Origin: Liolophura sinensis
Taxonomy: Eukaryota; Mollusca; Polyplacophora; Chitonida; Chitonidae
Assembly (NCBI RefSeq): GCF_032854445.1
Contig: NC_088306.1
Span: 6,153,145 to 6,217,144, forward strand
DNA: 64,000 nucleotides
Direction of reading: 5' to 3'
How positions within the stretch are numbered: position 1 is the stretch's first letter; each line of letters opens with the position of its first letter. Made by a program: the position numbers and the translations under genes. Below the pieces are notes generated by a model. That model made no database searches, was not told the origin of the DNA, and worked only from the letters and a program-made list of their open reading frames with translations. Shown here piece by piece: positions 58,940-64,000 of the stretch.

Positions 58940-59070
58940 AATATGCTGCGGCTGTCGGTTTTCCCCAGACTCTGCCCGGTTTCCTTCCACCATAATGCTG
59001 GCCGCCCTAGTAGGAATGAAATATTCTTGAGTTCGACGTAAAACACCAATCTAAAAAAGAAATAAATATA
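58940..59070 (+). mobile_element. SINE-1, head truncated
   Basis: TGCGGCTGTCGGTTTTCCCC, CTTCCACCATAATGCTGGCC, TTCGACGTAAAACACCAATC. Confidence 0.8.
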
Positions 59071-59199
59071 AAAATATGTGTTTTAACGGATGGTTACCGC
59101 CTGTAAGAACAAAATTATATTTTATACGATACAGGCCGATTCTGTTCACCGTGCCAAGACGCGAAAGCTCTAGTTAGTTGCCCAATACTCCAAACATGC

Positions 59200-59450
59200 C
59201 ATTATGGCCTATTCGTTGCTCGGTAGACCCGGAATCAAACCCGGTTCGGGTTATACCACAGAGTTTAGAAATGGTACTTGTTGCTTCCTCGCTTGGCGCT
59301 CAGCATTGACAGTTTAGAACAAGGAAACAGGACTGGTTGGCCCGGTGTCAGTGTAATGTGACTGGCTGGGTGACATGTATGGTGTCTTTGGCATGACCTT
59401 CCAGTGGCGGCAGCACTTTGATGGCATAGACTCGCCATACTACAGAAAAA
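59200..59450 (+). mobile_element. SINE-2, 3' end missing
   Basis: TCAAACCCGGTTCGGGTTAT, CTTCCTCGCTTGGCGCTCAG, GACTGGTTGGCCCGGTGTCA, GTGTCTTTGGCATGACCTTC. Confidence 0.8.
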
Positions 59451-59748
59451 CAGAGTAGCAGAGTCTCAGACAAAACTGACTGACTTGATCTGTAAGCTGT
59501 GTTTGAAAGCCACGAGGTAAAGTTTATATTATTATTTGATTCACGATCTATACAAATTTGAAAAATCCGAATTTGAATGGGACAAAAATGATAAGTTTTT
59601 ACTTATGAACACTTCACATTTATTCATAAAAAAAACTCTTATCCATATTTCTTAATAATGAGACAAAAATGTCAATATAAATAATATAAAGAGTGAAGTA
59701 CAGTAACATTTAATTCCCATAAAAAATTTGTTTTGAGGTAAGACAAAT

Positions 59749-60028
59749 TAAGCGACCTCCGTGGTCGAAGAGGTTACCAACCAAGCGGGGCGCAATGGCC
59801 CAGGAGCCTCTCATTAATGCGGTCGCTCTGAGTTCAAGCCCAGCTCTTTCCAGTTTCCTCTCCAGGCGTGCTCGGAAAGGTCTTTCAGAAACCTGCGGAT
59901 GGTCGTAGGTTTCCCCTGGGCTCTGCCTGGTTTCTTCACACCATAATGCTGCCGTCGTATAAGTGAAATATTTTTGAATACGGCGTAAAACACCAATCAA
60001 ACAATAAATAAAAATATAAATAAATAAG
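59749..60028 (+). mobile_element. SINE-1, near full length
   Basis: GCGACCTCCGTGGTCGAAGA, TGCGGTCGCTCTGAGTTCAA, GAAACCTGCGGATGGTCGTA, ATACGGCGTAAAACACCAAT and a tail with AATAAATAAA. Confidence 0.88.
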
Positions 60029-60756
60029 AGGAATGGAAAAAGCCCAAAAACTTTCTTTTTTTCACTTTACTTCAGAAAACAAAATTCAAATTTTATGTAA
60101 AGTTGCCAGGTCATATAAAATCAGATTGTCGTGAAGATGGAGGAAAACAAGATGCGAGATGTTTCAATCAATCAGTAATCCGGTAATCTGGACACCACTC
60201 ATCGTCGTAATCTACATGTCACTGCCTTCATGAGAAATCATGACTGTTGTTAAGTATTTGTATGTTAAACGTGATAACACCACAGCATTTTGAGTTGTTC
60301 CGGATCAGTGAGGTTTCATATATTAGAATTAACAAAAGCATTCATGTCAGGGAGCTTGTAATTTGTTCCTGTTATTGAAAGAATTCATATGAGCATAAAA
60401 TGCTCATTGGGTAAACCGACGGGTGGCCGAACTTCACCAGCTAGGTCTGATTATTTGTTGCTCTAGTTTTGCTCTCCCTGAGCTGAAGTCTTCTACATTT
60501 GGGACATAAGCTGGCCACCTGAACATATGTTTCATCTCCACGCTCCGGCATCCCAAGCAGCTGGGCAGACGGTTATTTACGTCTCCGCAAACTGGTGACA
60601 GATTTATTACTGGCATTGAGCATTAAAGCCAGACTAATGCGTATAATGTTTCATAAAGGTAGATACTAATTTCCCTGGATAACATATTCATGGGGGTATA
60701 TTTTCGCCCTCTTGGAATACAGTCTCCTGGGCCTTTTGGAATACCCTATCCTACAG
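60029..60756. other. no gene recognised
   Basis: A 60-residue minus-strand frame at 60434-60616 has three cysteines but no domain, start context or splice support. Confidence 0.4.
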
Positions 60757-60914
60757 GCAACTGCGCACAGGAACTGTTTAAGATTGGTGTTACAAAAGAG
60801 TTACGGTGAGTAGTTTCAACCTGAAATAACTCACTTCATTTAGTGAACTTGGCGGTTACTTTCTGAAGTGCGTCACCCCAAAGAGAGAGTCCTGCCGCGT
60901 GACATCAGAGAATG
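60757..60914 (+). CDS. possible pair of small exons (partial gene)
   Basis: Two splice-bounded stretches, 60757-60805 (after CCTACAG, before GTGAGT) and 60844-60914 (after CATTTAG, before GTGAGT), join in one open frame of about 40 residues. The frame includes NCAQELFKIG, LGGYFLKC and ESCRVTSENG. Flanking phases are 1 and 1. The intron between them would be only 38 nt, shorter than most animal introns, which weakens the model. No other exon of such a gene was found nearby and the product is unrecognised. Confidence 0.22.
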
Positions 60915-61139
60915 GTGAGTTTTTACACAGGTTCGAAGCGGTTACAGTAACAGTCAGAACGTTTGGTATTTGCAAAATACTCAATGGTGCTCTCAAAAGC
61001 ATAACATCCATAATTATACCATTACGCCAAGTCGTGTATGGGTCATGACAAAACAGTTTTAGGGCTTCAACCCTGCATTATCGATCCAGTGCCCAAACAG
61101 ACTAAGTTGTAGGCATAGAAGCGAGCATTCCATTGTTGT

Positions 61140-61680
61140 AATTATCTCGCTCCCCGACATACATATCTCGCAGCCCAATATAACTATCTCGCACCCCAAC
61201 ATGTCTATTTCACACCACGACGTAACTATCTCGCACCCCAACGTAACTATGTCGTACGCCGACATAACCAACTCGCACCCTGACATAACTATGTCGCAAC
61301 CCGATATAACTATCTCGCACCCCAACATAACTATTTCGCACCCTGACATAACTATGTCGCAACCCGATATAACTATCTCGCACCCCAACATAACTATTTT
61401 GCACCCTGACATAACTATCTCGCACTCCGAAGTAACTATATCGCAAATCGATGTAACTATGTTGCACCCCGATATAAACTAACATGCACCCTGACATAAC
61501 TATCTCTCACTCCGATATAGCTATCTCGCACCCCGACATAACTATTTTGCACCCTGACATAACTATCTTGCACCCCGACCTAACTATATCGCACCTTGAA
61601 GTAACTATGTTGCACCCCGATATTACTACTTCGAACTCCGACATAACTATATGTTACCCGACGTAACTACTTTGAACTCG
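61140..61680 (+). repeat. 21-bp minisatellite
   Basis: About 25 units of CGCACCCCRACATAACTATC plus T, with drift at the edges. Since 21 is seven codons, several frames stay open on both strands (for example 61059-61412 minus, 61201-61482 plus). They encode only the 7-residue repeats and are not called as genes. Confidence 0.93.
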
Positions 61681-63365
61681 TACATAAATTTGTTCATGAG
61701 GAAATGTGGAAATATTTCAAAAAATTATACTCTGCACTATCATACCCTTGCTTAACTTCTTCAATAACTGCACTGATCACTTAACATTGTATAGCTTTTT
61801 GTGCTTTTATATGCTTGGTCACATTCTAAAAAAACAGACTTTTCCTGAATGCGTTAAACTTAAAATTCGAAAATAAAACGAAAGTTCTCGACACTCCCAT
61901 AAGGATCGGTTGTCGGACTGATAGCTACTGTGTATAGGTTTGAGAAGCTGCACAAATATCCAACATTTTCTTTGGCGAGGGTTTTGAGGCTACGTGTAAG
62001 AATCTATAAAGAAGAGATCTGTGGTTTCAGGACTGATATTACGCCAAATTTGCCGGCCTAGCTACATTCAATCCTATTATTTCACCCACGAGATCACTAC
62101 CGGTGAAGTAATTAATAAACAGAGATGGAAAAATGTAATCAAAACGTGAATATGATTGTCATTAAGGGTTAGTTTTTTCCCCCTGATACGCTCGATGCAT
62201 AAAAATAGTCCTTAAAGGGACATTTAAACTGAAATAACAGCTGAAGATTAAAGTAGAATGTAACAGGCCAAAATATTGACGTATAATAAATACACGTATG
62301 TAACGAACAGACTCGTATTACATTAGTGGCTTTTATGTGCGCATTGAAGCTTTACTGGCTATCGTAAAGGACTGATTACCAATCTCCCGAGGGGGACATA
62401 AACTCAGCACAATAGACCTTACATGAGATGTTCAGTACAGATTCAAATGGACAATTGTACATTTCATGCTGAAAACCGGGACAAATGCATCTACCTTAAA
62501 CGATTCAGGCACTGCGCTTGTTTTGCTCGTCATAAAGTGTGCGTCAGCCTTTCGGTTAAGAAACCTATCGGCTTGACCTGCCCACCGTCGGGCAGACGCA
62601 ATACAAAACTTCTTACAGTGACAGATCTCCAGCATGATTACCCAGAGGGTTTTCTACGTTTGCAGTTTAAGTTCTTATATAACAGGTGTACTAAATTTTC
62701 TCTCCCCGCCATATGTATAAAGTGGGCCTCCGCGAACGGGGAACAAGGGATCCACTTCTACATGATCTGGCCCATAAGAGACACCAACTGACGTTTTTAC
62801 TGAGTAATTTAAACCACTGTTTCAACACTGCCCACTCCAGAACCATACTTGTAAAGCCTTTGTTTCACATCAAAACCAGTGATGAAAGAAATACATGTGT
62901 GTTATCATTAAAACACATGAATTCCAATCATGTTGTCTTTCATTAGCCAAAGGGTCACGCAGTTCACAACCCAATCACATGTTACACTCTTTTGATACAG
63001 AAGAACATTAATCGCATGTGTACAAAATCGCCAAAATGAAAATTAGGGGGTGCCTAATTAAGTTCTTTGTTTTTATAAAAGTGTGTCTTCGTATAAGTGA
63101 ACGATTCGTCACTGCAGGGTTAAACAACAAAGAAATAAGTAATTTCTCTGTAACAAATGAAGTAAACAGAAAAATGAAACAATGATTGGTTCTCGCAATT
63201 TCATCTACGGTTTTATATTCGAAGAATTTCTAAGCAATGTACCTGGCGAAGGACGGTAATTTTCTCCGGTAATTACGGTTTGTTCCACGTAAGTACTGAG
63301 TTTAGCCTTGAACAGCAATCAAACAGAAAAAAGAAAAGTAAATAAATAATTTAATTCAGTGACGG
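61681..63365. other. no gene established; unassigned frame 62423-62791
   Basis: The plus strand has a 122-residue open frame from ATG at 62423, with seven or more cysteines and no signal peptide or domain I know. The minus strand over the same DNA has a TTATATAA-type box near 62678 and an ATG-led frame ending near 62432. Either could be chance. A decayed SINE-1 3' end lies at about 63280-63350. Confidence 0.35.
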
Positions 63366-63420
63366 TTATATAAGTGTATTCGAGCACGCCTACTGCGGAT
63401 TGAGCATCGCAAAACAGACC
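63366..63420 (+). promoter_or_regulatory. possible promoter and first exon of a further gene
   Basis: TTATATAAG at 63366-63374 is followed by GCGGATTGAGCATCGC and a GTAAGT donor at 63421. The TATA-to-donor distance is about 54 nt, as in the five cluster genes, and orientation matches B1 and B2. The GGGTCACACG element is absent. The remaining exons would lie beyond the window. Confidence 0.3.
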
Positions 63421-64000
63421 GTAAGTTTTTTTGTTATGGTTATTGAATGTGGTGCCGTAATTCAGAAAACCCTGCAGTAATGCAAAAACTTAACGTGAGA
63501 TCGAGGCTTGTGTAACACGGGGCAGTCTCCAACAAGATATAGCGTCAGGAATTTTGAAGCGAGTTATGTCAGTCGACGAATAGTCATCTAACGGTCATCG
63601 ACTCACAATTAATTAGAAGACTCGCTGCCCGTCAAGCGAACAAATTTAAATAGAAACACGTTTGAAATGCAAAGTTATTAATGGTGCGTCGATCTGTCCT
63701 TAGAATTCAAAAAAGTCTAACGTTTTAGTCGGAGTACCCCGACAAGGTACCCAAATACAAATATCTAACATCTTGTAGACGGATAATGAGATGCTTTGAT
63801 CATTTCTGTTAAATAACATACCGATAATCGTATTAAATTCATCTATGTGTCGAAACAGACATTCGTATACCAGACGTCAACTAATACGGACGTTCCAGGT
63901 CAATAATTGCAAGGTCAGTTAAATTAAATGTACACACATATTATGTTTTAGAAAGGTCAGATCTGAATCAGAACTAGGCATCACAGTACTCATATGCGAA
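63421..64000. other. window end, nothing recognised
   Basis: No coding exon or repeat is recognised to the end of the window. If the first exon above is real, this is the start of its first intron. Confidence 0.4.

Noticed and set aside
61059-61666. Several open frames of 60-117 residues with 7-residue periodicity
   Set aside because: Products of a 21-bp tandem repeat, open on both strands at once, as expected from unit length rather than coding.

Overview
The window looks like animal nuclear DNA from a mollusc or a close lophotrochozoan. It is AT-rich and intron-rich, with no operons. About 35 copies or fragments of one tRNA-headed SINE (called SINE-1 here) and several copies of a second (SINE-2) are spread through it; SINEs of this general kind are familiar from mollusc genomes. 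The species cannot be fixed from sequence alone. The RNA polymerase II genes have TATA boxes, GT/AG introns and AATAAA signals.

Layout. Positions 1-3176 hold SINEs, a degenerate tandem repeat and a tRNA-like relic. Positions 3177-11690 hold one minus-strand gene for a secreted protein with signal peptide, PAN/apple-like, sushi (CCP) and C-type lectin domains. Positions 11.7-15.7 kb hold SINEs and a 42-45 bp tandem repeat. From 15.7 to 54.3 kb lies the main feature, a cluster of five genes for one family of small secreted, cysteine-free, helix-rich proteins. Three minus-strand copies (A1, A2, A3; 222, 218 and 218 residues) face two plus-strand copies (B1, B2; 301 residues each). I do not recognise the family. 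A candidate small cysteine-containing secreted peptide gene (37860-38123) lies in the divergent spacer between A3 and B1. From 54.3 kb to the end there are mostly SINEs, TA arrays and a 21-bp minisatellite. A TATA box plus 5' exon near 63.4 kb may start a further gene beyond the window.

The five cluster genes share one plan: TATA box, a non-coding first exon ending 53-58 nt later, then coding exons joined in phases 1, 2, 1, 0. Every protein carries a signal peptide, an acidic amphipathic segment ending in Gly-Lys-Arg (a standard amidation plus dibasic cleavage site) about 60 residues later, and a second dibasic site (KR or RR) in exon 4. This suggests secreted precursors cut into two or three helical products. 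The B genes add two exons (about 100 residues); each A gene stops early but keeps a splice donor 3-21 nt after its stop codon. Exons of paralogs are nearly identical while introns have diverged, which points to gene conversion or strong purifying selection.

Mobile and repetitive DNA fills introns and spacers: a PIF/Harbinger-type element with a MADF-like reading frame inside B1, two MITEs, a five-copy interspersed repeat confined to the A-gene half of the cluster, a 55-bp minisatellite of about 2.6 kb in an A1 intron, and a SINE whose tail has expanded into a 26-bp satellite. All gene models here are read by eye from splice sites and reading frames; none is supported by transcripts or database searches.
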